Source: Palauibacter sp022826685 (GTDB taxonomy: Bacteria; Gemmatimonadota; Gemmatimonadetes; Palauibacterales; Palauibacteraceae). From it: a DNA stretch of 64,000 nucleotides. Positions 17,120 through 24,680 of the stretch are shown here, piece by piece. The notes below the pieces were generated by a model. It saw only the letters and a program-made list of their open reading frames with translations. It did not search any database and was not told the DNA's origin. The DNA is taken from assembly GCF_965221685.1 (NCBI RefSeq), contig NZ_OZ244907.1. The stretch is one strand, 5' to 3'. The stretch's first letter is position 1. Every line of letters begins with the position of its first letter. Made by a program: the position numbers and the translations under genes.

Positions 17120-17496
17120 TGTCCAGGCACCTGCCCTTCCGGATCTCCTTGCGACCCGGAGCTGTCGTCACGCCGCGAGGGCGCGCGCTCCCCTTCGAGA
17201 ATTCGCCGCGCCAGCGCCGAATCCGTGACGCCGACCACAGCTACGTCGTTCCGTCCCAGCGCCCGTCCGAGCGCTCTGCGACTCGCCACCGTTACACGCG
17301 ACGCCCGCCGCGCCTGTGGAGTCAGGCGGCCCAGCGCATGCCTCGATGCGTCTCCCGCAACCACGAGCAGGGCGAGCCTTCCCCTGCGCGCCGCGATGTC
17401 CACGGCCCGCGTTCCGAGAGCGACCCGGCCCGCGCGCGTCGCGATCCCGAGCAGGCTCAGGGTACCCCCCCGTGCCCGACCTCCGCCGCGCTTCAG
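17116..17496 (-). CDS. L7Ae/YlxQ-like ribosomal protein, probable CTG start
   Basis: Short L7Ae-family RNA-binding protein, typically encoded between nusA and infB. The frame reads LSLLGIATRAGRVALGTRAV, then LALLVVAGDASRHA, then VASRRALGRALGRNDVAVVGV, which fits the family end to end. Conventional start finding would give the GTG at 17403, but that cuts off the conserved LLGIATRAG helix. The only start covering it is a CTG at 17496 that overlaps the nusA stop (CTGA) with GAGGGGA 4 bases upstream, giving 126 aa. The DUF448 (YlxR) gene often found here is absent. Confidence 0.72.
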   Translation of the reverse strand: MKRGGGRARGGTLSLLGIATRAGRVALGTRAVDIAARRGRLALLVVAGDASRHALGRLTPQARRASRVTVASRRALGRALGRNDVAVVGVTDSALARRILEGERAPSRRDDSSGSQGDPEGQVPGQ

Positions 17497-18950
17497 GAGG
17501 TCCCCTCGCCCGAGGCCGCCGTGCTCATCGTTTCGGCCGCTTCCGCGGACGCCGCCTCCACAGGCGTAGCGGGCACCGCCGCCTCCGGGGGTGCGTCCGG
17601 CGCCTCCGCCTCCGCGGACGCCTCGGCAGCGGTCTTCGCAGCCGCGGCGACCTCGGCTTGCGCCTCATCCACAACGGTGAGTTCGTCGATGAGCGCTTCC
17701 AGTGTGTCCGCCTCATCGGGACCGATCCCCGGGACCTGAAGGAAATCGCTCCGATCCATGTCGAGGAGTCCGTAAAAGCTGCTGACCCCGGCCGCCTCGA
17801 GGGCCGCCAGCGTCGCCGGGGCGATCCCTTCGAGCTCGGAGAGCGGGAAGTCGGACATCTCGTACTCGTCGTCGCCTCCGAACAGGCCGGCCTCTCCGCC
17901 GCGCTCCATCCAGTCACGGCTGGAATACAGGTCGATCTGCCATCCGATGAGCTGTGACGCCAGCCGCACGTTCTGCCCGTTCCGTCCGATCGCCAGCGAC
18001 AGCTGGTCCTCGTCCACGATCGCCGTAATGACGTGCCGCTCCTGATCCGAGATCACCTTGGCGACCCGGGCCGGAGCCAGGGCTCGGCGCGCGAAGATCT
18101 CCGGGTCCGGGTGCCACGGGACGATGTCGATGCGTTCGCCGCTCAGCTCCGACACGACCGCCTGGACGCGCGACCCCTTGAGGCCGACGCAGGCTCCGAC
18201 CGGATCGACGGACTCATCGCGGGATGCAACCGCCACCTTGGTGCGTCCGCCCGCTTCACGGACGATCTCCTTGATGTCGACGATATTCTGGTAGATCTCC
18301 GGCACTTCGAGCGCGAACAACGACGCGACGAACTGGGGATCCGCCCGCGACAGGATGAGCCGCGGGCCGCGCGGCGTCTCCTCCAGCAGCTTCAACACGG
18401 CGCGGATCGGCTCGCCCTGCCGGAAGCGTTCCCGCGGGTTCTGCTCCCGCCACGGGATGATCGCCTCCGCTTCACGGGACCGGTTCAGCATGACGACGAG
18501 CTTTCCGCGCTCGCTCGCCTGCACTTCGCCGGAAACGAGGTCTCCCACCCGATCGTTGAATTCCATGCGGATCCGGTCGCGTTCTCCTTCGCGGATGCGC
18601 TGGATAATTCTCTGCTTGGCGGCCATGACCGCGCTGCGCCCGAAATCCCTGAAATCGACGGGGATCTCCATGAGGTCGCCGACCTGGAAATCGGGGTCGT
18701 CCCAGCGGGCCTGCTCGAGCGTCACTTCCCGGGCCGGATCCTCGACTTCCTCGACGACTTCCTTGAGGACGACGATCGAGATGTCGCCTTCCTCGGTGAC
18801 GTCGATTTCCGCTTCGACCGGACCGCCGAAACGACGGGCGAGCGCCGCATGGATCCCTTCGCGGATGAGATCATGCAACTCCAGCTCCGTCAGCGACTTG
18901 TTCGCCGCCATCATGCGGAATGCTTCAACGATCGGGATCTGATCGCTCAT
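17493..18950 (-). CDS. nusA: Transcription termination/antitermination factor NusA
   Basis: RNA polymerase-associated factor for pausing, termination and antitermination, 485 aa. NusA N-terminal domain (1-130), S1 domain (about 133-200, VSGEVQASERGKLVVML), KH1/KH2 with GACVGLKGSRVQAVVSEL and LAIGRNGQNVRLAS, then a helix-hairpin-helix-like stretch (DFLQVPGIGPDEADTLEAL) and a ~65-residue Ala/Glu/Pro tail. It lies 9 bp after rimP. NusA may autoregulate through the terminator in the operon leader (see 19489-19522). Confidence 0.97.
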   Translation of the reverse strand: MSDQIPIVEAFRMMAANKSLTELELHDLIREGIHAALARRFGGPVEAEIDVTEEGDISIVVLKEVVEEVEDPAREVTLEQARWDDPDFQVGDLMEIPVDFRDFGRSAVMAAKQRIIQRIREGERDRIRMEFNDRVGDLVSGEVQASERGKLVVMLNRSREAEAIIPWREQNPRERFRQGEPIRAVLKLLEETPRGPRLILSRADPQFVASLFALEVPEIYQNIVDIKEIVREAGGRTKVAVASRDESVDPVGACVGLKGSRVQAVVSELSGERIDIVPWHPDPEIFARRALAPARVAKVISDQERHVITAIVDEDQLSLAIGRNGQNVRLASQLIGWQIDLYSSRDWMERGGEAGLFGGDDEYEMSDFPLSELEGIAPATLAALEAAGVSSFYGLLDMDRSDFLQVPGIGPDEADTLEALIDELTVVDEAQAEVAAAAKTAAEASAEAEAPDAPPEAAVPATPVEAASAEAAETMSTAASGEGTS

Positions 18951-18959
18951 TGCGTCTCT

Positions 18960-19451
18960 CTATCTCCCACCCACGCCTCCAGCCGCGTCCCAGTCATAGA
19001 CCAGGCGGGCGGAGGCCACGAGCTCCAGCGGGATCTCCACACGATCCCCTTCGATCTCCAGCGCGAACGTCCCGGGAAGTCCGTCCACCGTCCCGAGCAG
19101 CGTCCCTTCCAGTTTGCGGCCGCGGTCAGCCAGTGGGCCGTAGCCCCGCACGCGGATCCGCGACCCGGCGAAGCGGTCGTAGTCCGCAGCCCTGACCAGC
19201 GGCCGGTCCACTCCCGGCGACGACACTTCGAGCACCCAGTCGTCGGCCGCCCCATCTTCAAGTGCGCCACGCAGTTCCCTCGTCACCGCGACGCAATCGT
19301 CGACGGTGACGCCCGACGGCGCGGACGACGGACCCGGCCGATCGATCCGGAGCCTGAGCAACGGCCGGCGACGGCCTCCGCCCCGCTCCATCTGCACGAC
19401 CTCGAAGCCGAGGGCTTCGACCGCGCGTTCGATGTCCGCCGAGTCCAGCAT
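18960..19451 (-). CDS. rimP: Ribosome maturation factor RimP
   Basis: 30S assembly factor, 163 aa, first gene of the nusA-infB operon. Conserved features are the N-terminal VEALGFEVVQME, the GVTVDDCVAVTREL helix and LEVSSPGVDRPL (about 92-103), followed by the SH3-like C-terminal domain. ATG start. A promoter and an intrinsic terminator both lie within 155 bp upstream. Confidence 0.96.
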   Translation of the reverse strand: MLDSADIERAVEALGFEVVQMERGGGRRRPLLRLRIDRPGPSSAPSGVTVDDCVAVTRELRGALEDGAADDWVLEVSSPGVDRPLVRAADYDRFAGSRIRVRGYGPLADRGRKLEGTLLGTVDGLPGTFALEIEGDRVEIPLELVASARLVYDWDAAGGVGGR

Positions 19452-19488
19452 GACCGACCCTTTCGGCGAATCCGGTTCGCCCTACTGC

Positions 19489-19522
19489 AAAAAAAAGTGG
19501 GGCCCGTACAGCTTCCCCACTT
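19489..19522 (-). terminator. Intrinsic terminator / probable attenuator before rimP
   Basis: Read on the minus strand: AAGTGGGG, a 12-base loop, CCCCACTT running into a tract of eight T. This is a textbook Rho-independent terminator with an 8-bp perfect stem. It ends only 37 bases before the rimP ATG and lies downstream of the candidate promoter at 19578-19606. It can therefore end pgeF/murA transcripts and also act as an attenuator for the rimP-nusA-infB operon. Confidence 0.85.
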
Positions 19523-19577
19523 CGAGTAACGCCATCGCCCGCCGGCCCGCGCGGACGTATGTGGACATGCGACCCGG

Positions 19578-19606
19578 AACATACGGCGGGGTCCGACCCG
19601 CTGCAA
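19578..19606 (-). promoter_or_regulatory. Candidate promoter of the rimP-nusA-infB operon
   Basis: Minus-strand TTGCAG (19601-19606), 17-bp spacer, TATGTT (19578-19583). Predicted start near 19571 gives a leader of about 120 bases that contains the whole intrinsic terminator. It lies in the 185-bp gap after pgeF. Confidence 0.5.
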
Positions 19607-19636
19607 CAGGCCGGGCCGCTTGTCGGCGCCTCCGGC

Positions 19637-20398
19637 TCAGTCGCTCCGCAGCCCGAGGAAGGCGGCCATCCGTCCCGCCGTCCCGCCGCTCGCGCGGTGC
19701 GAATGAAGGTCGCCGGGGCCGCACGACGTGCAGAAGCGGGAACTCGACAGGGCGTCGGGTGCGACGCCGGCCGTCGCGGCCTGGGCGGCGAGGATTCCCC
19801 TCAGATCGAGTTGCGCGCGCGTGCCGCCGAGGCCGAAAGCGGAAAGCACGGGGGTGTCGACCTCGTAGCAGCGCCCACAGATCGCGGGCCCCAGATGGAC
19901 GCGGAGATCCCCGACGGCGTCAGGTGGGCGGCGGTCGAGGCCGCGAACGAGCCGGGAGATCGCGTGCGGCAGGATGCCGGCCGCGGCCCCGCGCCACCCC
20001 GCGTGGATCAGCCCGATGCGCCCGAGTTCGCGCGACCACAGATAGACGGGCACGCAATCGGCGGCCGTCGCGGCCAGGAGCCAACCGGGCCCGTCGACGA
20101 GCTGGCCGTCCACGCGACCCGCCCGGTCGACGGTGCAGACCTCCGAGTCCGGGACGGGCGCGGCGCTGATCTCCCGAAGATCCGTGCCGTGGACCTGAGT
20201 CGGCACCGAGACCCGGCGGAAGCCGAGTTCCCGGGCGAGATCCGCGTAGACCGCGGTCACGCGCTCCGGCGAGGTCTCACCGACCGCGAGGTCTCCGCGC
20301 TCCGCCGTCGTGATCCCGCACACGACGTTCGGATCGAGCGATTCCCACTGCGACAACCGCAGCAGGCCATCCCTCGGGGTCTCCGCGACCTCCGTCAT
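19637..20398 (-). CDS. pgeF: PgeF/YfiH-family polyphenol oxidase-like purine nucleosidase-type enzyme
   Basis: 253 aa. The family (multicopper-polyphenol-oxidase-like fold, zinc dependent) has been assigned peptidoglycan editing and purine-nucleoside phosphorylase/adenosine deaminase activities. Metal-ligand motifs are intact: TQVHG (about 74), TAADCVPVY, HAGWRGAAAGI, and the C-terminal CTSC...HSHRASGGTAGRMAAFLGL. The ATG overlaps the murA stop (ATGA), supporting a link to cell-wall metabolism. Upstream open frame is a murA shadow. Confidence 0.92.
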   Translation of the reverse strand: MTEVAETPRDGLLRLSQWESLDPNVVCGITTAERGDLAVGETSPERVTAVYADLARELGFRRVSVPTQVHGTDLREISAAPVPDSEVCTVDRAGRVDGQLVDGPGWLLAATAADCVPVYLWSRELGRIGLIHAGWRGAAAGILPHAISRLVRGLDRRPPDAVGDLRVHLGPAICGRCYEVDTPVLSAFGLGGTRAQLDLRGILAAQAATAGVAPDALSSSRFCTSCGPGDLHSHRASGGTAGRMAAFLGLRSD

Positions 20399-21684
20399 CC
20401 CCCTTCCGGCCCCACGCGTTCGATGCGGGCCCCCAGCGACGCCAGACGCTCGTGGATTCGCTCGTAGCCACGCTCGATCTGCCCGATATTGTGCACGCGA
20501 CTCGTGCCTTCCGCCGCGAGCGCCGCGATGAGGAGCGCCATGCCGGCCCGGATGTCGGGGCTCTCGAGGATCGCCGCGCGCAGCGGCGAAGGCCCCACGA
20601 CGACGGCCCTGTGCGGGTCGCAGAGGACGATGCGTGCGCCCATCGCGATCACCTTGTCGACGAAGAACATCCGCGACTCGAACATCTTCTCGTGGATGAG
20701 GACGGTGCCGCGGCACTGGGTCGCGGCCACCAGCGCGATGCTGATGAGGTCCGCGGGGAACGCCGGCCATGGCCCGTCGTCGATCTTCGGGATCTGGCCG
20801 CCGAGGTCGGGCTGGATCTCGAGTTCTCCCCCGCCGCGCACGACGAGCTGGTCATCGCGCCACGCGAATTCGAGGCCGAGGCGCTGGAATCCAACGCGCA
20901 GCGGGTCGAAGTGGGCCGCGTCCACTCCGGCGATCCCGAGCGTCGAGCCCGTCGCCGCCGTCAGGCCGATCAGGCTTCCGATCTCGATGTGATCCGGCCC
21001 GATCCGGAACGTCCCGCCTCCCAGATCCTCCACGCCTTCGATGACGAGCCGCGAGGTCCCGATGCCATCGATGCGGGCGCCCAGCGCGACGAGAAAGCGG
21101 CACAGATCCTGCACGTGGGGTTCCGTGGCGGCGTTGCGGAGCTCCGTCGTCCCCATCGCCGTCGCCGCCGCGAGCACTGCGTTCTCCGTCCCGGTCACGG
21201 ACGGCTCATCCAAAAAAATGGAAGCGCCGCGGAGACGCGGAGCGCGCAGGAAGTAGCGGTCTCCGACGTCGACGGTCGCGCCGAGCGCCCGCAGTGCGAG
21301 CATGTGGGTGTCAAGACGGCGGCGCCCGATGAAGTCCCCCCCGGGGTGCGGAAGCTGGCACGTCCCCAGGCGGGCGAGCATGGGACCCGCGAGCAGCACC
21401 GATCCGCGGATCCGGCCGGCCAGGTCCGCGTCCGGGTTCGCCTCCGGGTTCACGCCGGCGGCGTCGAGTTCGAGAACGCCGGGCGCCGTCCAGCCGCCCT
21501 CGACGCCGAGACTGCGGAGGAGGTCGAGCAGCGTCTCCACGTCGGTGATGCGCGGGACGTTCTCGATTCGCACCGGCTCGCGAGCGAGGAGCGTGGCGGC
21601 GAGGATCGGGAGGGCGGCGTTCTTGTTGCCGGCCGGCGTGAACACGCCGCTCAGCTCGTTTCCGCCCTCGATCCGGTAGTACAT
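20395..21684 (-). CDS. murA: UDP-N-acetylglucosamine 1-carboxyvinyltransferase with Asp at the fosfomycin site
   Basis: First committed step of peptidoglycan synthesis: enolpyruvyl transfer from PEP to UDP-GlcNAc, 429 aa. PAGNKNAALP with the conserved K21-N22 and the late RAGMALLIAALAAEG motif are present. In the catalytic loop, where most bacteria have PGGC (Cys115 in E. coli), this protein reads HPGGDFIGRR, placing D117 at the Cys position. The same Cys-to-Asp change underlies natural fosfomycin resistance in Mycobacterium and Chlamydia. Start ATG 21684 with GGAGG 6 bases upstream; longer frame rejected. Its leader holds a long inverted repeat. Confidence 0.97.
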   Translation of the reverse strand: MYYRIEGGNELSGVFTPAGNKNAALPILAATLLAREPVRIENVPRITDVETLLDLLRSLGVEGGWTAPGVLELDAAGVNPEANPDADLAGRIRGSVLLAGPMLARLGTCQLPHPGGDFIGRRRLDTHMLALRALGATVDVGDRYFLRAPRLRGASIFLDEPSVTGTENAVLAAATAMGTTELRNAATEPHVQDLCRFLVALGARIDGIGTSRLVIEGVEDLGGGTFRIGPDHIEIGSLIGLTAATGSTLGIAGVDAAHFDPLRVGFQRLGLEFAWRDDQLVVRGGGELEIQPDLGGQIPKIDDGPWPAFPADLISIALVAATQCRGTVLIHEKMFESRMFFVDKVIAMGARIVLCDPHRAVVVGPSPLRAAILESPDIRAGMALLIAALAAEGTSRVHNIGQIERGYERIHERLASLGARIERVGPEGG

Positions 21685-21724
21685 CGCGCCTCCTCCCGCC
21701 CGTTCCCGCATCCGGCCCTGCAGC

Positions 21725-21779
21725 CCGTGGCAAACCCCCTGCTGCGTTCGAGCGGCGATGACGCGGGGTTTTGCCACGG
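21725..21779 (-). promoter_or_regulatory. Long inverted repeat in the murA leader
   Basis: Arms CCGTGGCAAACCCC (21725-21738) and its complement-matching GGGGTTTTGCCACGG (21765-21779) pair over 14 bp with one extra base, around a 26-base loop. It ends about 40 bases before the murA start. There is no T tract, so it is not a simple terminator; an RNA leader structure or a protein-binding dyad is possible. Confidence 0.5.
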
Positions 21780-21823
21780 ACTGTCAGCCGGCACCGCGCG
21801 CCAAAGTAGCCGGCGGGCCGAGG

Positions 21824-21844
21824 GCGGCAAACGTCGCGGCAAAC
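21824..21844. repeat. Tandem GCGGCAAAC direct repeat in the murA / DUF948 divergent region
   Basis: GCGGCAAAC occurs at 21824-21832 and again at 21836-21844, 12 bp apart (about one helical turn). A third near copy, GTGGCAAAC, lies in the murA inverted repeat (21727-21735). The pair lies immediately beside the -35 of the plus-strand promoter at 21849-21877, an arrangement typical of regulator sites. The binding factor is unknown. Confidence 0.4.
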
Positions 21845-21848
21845 ACGG

Positions 21849-21877
21849 TTGAGCGCTGTGGGAACCAGACCTATACT
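21849..21877 (+). promoter_or_regulatory. Promoter of the DUF948 gene
   Basis: TTGAGC (21849-21854), a 17-bp spacer, TATACT (21872-21877): the best housekeeping-type promoter in the window. Predicted start near 21884, about 36 bases before the GTG start codon, with AAGGAG at 21909-21914. Confidence 0.65.
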
Positions 21878-21919
21878 CTCCTCCCGTAGTCCTTCCGACC
21901 GTCCTTCGAAGGAGCCGCA

Positions 21920-22387
21920 GTGACCACATTCGAGATCGCGGTCGTCGCCGGGATGGCGGTCTGGCTCGTCGTCGCGCTGGCGATCCTCATCGTCCTGCTG
22001 CACGCGATCCGCCTGTTGCGGGAAACGCGGCAGCCTCTGGGACAGATCTCGGGCACGGTCACCGATCTGAGCGACCGCCTCAAACCCGTGCTGCACAACG
22101 TCGAACAGGCGAGCGATCAGGCTCGACGCATCGCGGGCCGGCTGCGGGACGACGCGGATGGCGTGGGACAGGCGCTGAAGAACGCGAGCGAATCCACCGG
22201 CCGCATGGTGGATCTGGTCGAGGAGCGGGTGGTGGAGGTCGCGGCGCTGCTCGCGGTCGTCCAGGAGGAGGCCGAGGAGACCTTCGTCACGACGGCCTCC
22301 CTGCTGCGGGGACTCCGGCGCGGCAAGGACAACGTCTCGACGGCGAAGCGGGTGGCTCGAGCCCTGGGGGACCGCGGCGGAGAGTGA
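21920..22387 (+). CDS. DUF948-type single-span membrane protein with coiled coil
   Basis: 155 aa. One strong N-terminal transmembrane helix (about residues 7-29, AVVAGMAVWLVVALAILIVLL) followed by a long helical, heptad-like region (QPLGQISGTVTDLSDRLKPVLHNVEQASDQ), as in YtxG-like DUF948 proteins. Function unknown in the family; some members are stress or envelope associated. GTG start with AAGGAG 5 bases upstream. It ends one base from the convergent pcrA stop, and stands alone on the plus strand. Confidence 0.8.
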   Translation: MTTFEIAVVAGMAVWLVVALAILIVLLHAIRLLRETRQPLGQISGTVTDLSDRLKPVLHNVEQASDQARRIAGRLRDDADGVGQALKNASESTGRMVDLVEERVVEVAALLAVVQEEAEETFVTTASLLRGLRRGKDNVSTAKRVARALGDRGGE

Positions 22388-22388
22388 C

Positions 22389-24680
22389 CTAGGCCGGGCG
22401 CAACCCCGCGTAGGCCACGACGACCTTCTTCCGACCGACCTCCTCGAACGCGATGTCGGCTTTGGCCTCCCTCCCGAAGCCGTACACCTGCAGCACCTCG
22501 CCAGCCCCGAAGCGCGGATGTATGACACGTACGCCCGGCGTGAGCGCGAGCGGCACCTGTGAATCGTCGTAGTCATACTCGAGTTCGCCCGGAGGTGCCG
22601 ACCTTCCACCCCCGGCGCGGCTGCCGGGGCCGCCGACGCGGCCGGATCCCCGCTCCACCCTCCTCTGCCAGGCGAAGGTGCGGTCGGGCTCCACCGCGCC
22701 TGCCCGGCGGGTGTGGCGCCGCCTCCAATGCGGCGCGGCGAGCCGCGGGAGCACGTGTTCCTCCGGGAGTTCGTCGATGAAGCTCGAGGGGGCCGAGCGG
22801 CTCGCCATCCCCGCCCGCCAGCGGTGGTCCGCGTACGTCAGGCTCAGCCGGTCCATCGCGCGCGTGACCCCGACGTAGAACAGACGCCGTTCCTCCTCCA
22901 GCCCGCCCGGCGCCTCCATTGCCCTCGAGAGGGGAAAGAGCCCCTCCTCCAGCCCCCCCAGGAAGACCACGGGGAACTCGAGTCCCTTCGCGTTGTGCAG
23001 GGTGATCATCGTCACCGCTTCGCCATCGAAGTCGGCCTCATCGAGGTCGGAGCGCAGCGAGACGGACTGCAGGAACAACTCGAGATCCGTGGCCTCGTCA
23101 TCGGGGTCCTCCACATCGTCGCGCTCGAACGCCTCCGCCGCCGCAAACAGCTCGCTCACGTTCTCGAGCCGGTCTGCGCCGTCCTCCTCCTCCGCCAACG
23201 CCGTGGCCAGGCCGAAGGTCGCCACGCACGCCTCGAGCGCCTCCCGGGCGCCGCAGGCGGGGAGCGAGGCCCGCACATCCGCGAGCCCGTCGGCGAATCG
23301 CCTCAAGCCGCGTGCCGCCATCTTCGGGATGCCGTCCTCGTGCCGCGCCCGCGCCGCGACGAGCGCGAGGGGCTCGACGGTCTCGTCCGCGTCGCCGCCC
23401 CCGCGGGCGAGATCCTCCAGCCGCTCCAGACTCTTCGCCCCGACCCCGCGCCTCGGCCAGCCCACGGCACGCAGGAACGCGACGTCGTCCGCCGGGTTCA
23501 CGAGAAGGCGCAGATAGGCGATGACATCCTTCACCTCGCGACGTTCGTAGAACGGGACGCCTCCCACGATCCGGTACGGAATGCCGGACCGCCGGAACGC
23601 CTCCTCGAACGCCCGCGACTGGGCGTTGGTCCGATAGAGCACCGCGAACTCGTTCAGGCCCCGGGTGCCGCGGCCGGCCTCGATCTGCGACGATACCCAT
23701 GCCGCCTCGGCCCGCTCGTCATCGCAGCGGACGACCTCGATCGGATCGCCGGCCTCCCGCTCCGTGTGCAGCCGCTTCGGTTTCCTCGCGAGGTTCCGCG
23801 AGATCACGGAGTTCGCGACCTCGAGGATCGACGCCGTCGAGCGATAGTTGCGTTCCAGCCGCACGACGTGCGCGCCGTGGAAATCGGCCTCGAAGTCGAG
23901 GATGTTCCGAATATCCGCTCCGCGCCATCCGTACACCGCCTGATCGTCATCCCCCACGACGCACAGGTTCCCGTGTTTCGAGGCCAGCGCCTTCACCATC
24001 CGGTACTGGGCGTGGTTCGTGTCCTGGTATTCGTCCACGAGCACGTAGGCGAAGCGGGCGGCGTAGCGATCCCGCACGCTGTCGACGGTCTCGAGCAGGC
24101 GCACCGTCTCGAAGAGGAGGTCGTCGAAGTCGTAGGCGTTGCGCCGCGCGAGCTCGCGCTGGTAGGCCGGATAGACCTTCGTCACGACCTCCGAGAGCAG
24201 GTCGAAGGCCTCGGACTCGTATTCGGCGGGCCCCATCAGCGCGTTCTTCGCGCTGGAGATCCGGCCGCGCAGAGCTCGAGGCGCCCAGCGCCTTGGGTCG
24301 TAGCCCACCGACTCCATCACGTCCTTCAGCGTGCGGGTGGAGTCATCCTCGTCATAGATCGTGAAGGCGCGCGTGCGGGACGTGTGCGGGGCCTCAATGC
24401 GAAGGATGCGCGCGGCGACCGAGTGGAAGGTGCCGATCCACAGGCCCCGCGTGGAACGGCCGATGAGTCCCTCGATCCGTTCCCGCATCTCGCCGGCGGC
24501 CTTGTTCGTGAAGGTGACGGCGAGAAGGCGCGTGGGCTCCAGCCCCTCCTCGATGAGGCGGGCGGCCCGGGCCGTGAGCACCCGCGTCTTGCCGGAGCCC
24601 GCGCCGGCGAGGACCAGCAGCGGCCCTTCGCCGTGTTCGACCGCGTCCCGCTGCTCCGGGTTGAGGCGGAGTCCCCTCAC
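22389..24680 (-). CDS. pcrA: UvrD/PcrA-type superfamily 1 DNA helicase
   Basis: 3'-5' helicase for repair and replication-fork maintenance, 763 aa. N-terminal LNPEQRDAVEHGEGPLLVLA, Walker A AGAGSGKT, motif Ia TFTNKAAGEMRER, motif II DEYQDTNHAQ, motif III GDDDQAVYGWRGAD, motif V/VI VTMITLHNAKGLEFPVVF and VGVTRAMDRL. The C-terminus ends in the small barrel (VIHPRFGAGEVLQVYGFG) typical of PcrA, which binds RNA polymerase. The true start is GTG 24680, which overlaps the kinase stop (GTGA); a longer frame is a shadow. Confidence 0.95.
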   Translation of the reverse strand: MRGLRLNPEQRDAVEHGEGPLLVLAGAGSGKTRVLTARAARLIEEGLEPTRLLAVTFTNKAAGEMRERIEGLIGRSTRGLWIGTFHSVAARILRIEAPHTSRTRAFTIYDEDDSTRTLKDVMESVGYDPRRWAPRALRGRISSAKNALMGPAEYESEAFDLLSEVVTKVYPAYQRELARRNAYDFDDLLFETVRLLETVDSVRDRYAARFAYVLVDEYQDTNHAQYRMVKALASKHGNLCVVGDDDQAVYGWRGADIRNILDFEADFHGAHVVRLERNYRSTASILEVANSVISRNLARKPKRLHTEREAGDPIEVVRCDDERAEAAWVSSQIEAGRGTRGLNEFAVLYRTNAQSRAFEEAFRRSGIPYRIVGGVPFYERREVKDVIAYLRLLVNPADDVAFLRAVGWPRRGVGAKSLERLEDLARGGGDADETVEPLALVAARARHEDGIPKMAARGLRRFADGLADVRASLPACGAREALEACVATFGLATALAEEEDGADRLENVSELFAAAEAFERDDVEDPDDEATDLELFLQSVSLRSDLDEADFDGEAVTMITLHNAKGLEFPVVFLGGLEEGLFPLSRAMEAPGGLEEERRLFYVGVTRAMDRLSLTYADHRWRAGMASRSAPSSFIDELPEEHVLPRLAAPHWRRRHTRRAGAVEPDRTFAWQRRVERGSGRVGGPGSRAGGGRSAPPGELEYDYDDSQVPLALTPGVRVIHPRFGAGEVLQVYGFGREAKADIAFEEVGRKKVVVAYAGLRPA

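Noticed and set aside
14375..17569. 1064-codon plus-strand open frame antisense to infB
   Set aside because: It mirrors infB and nusA on the opposite strand, is Arg/Asp/His-rich without domain motifs, and arises from GC-rich codon bias.
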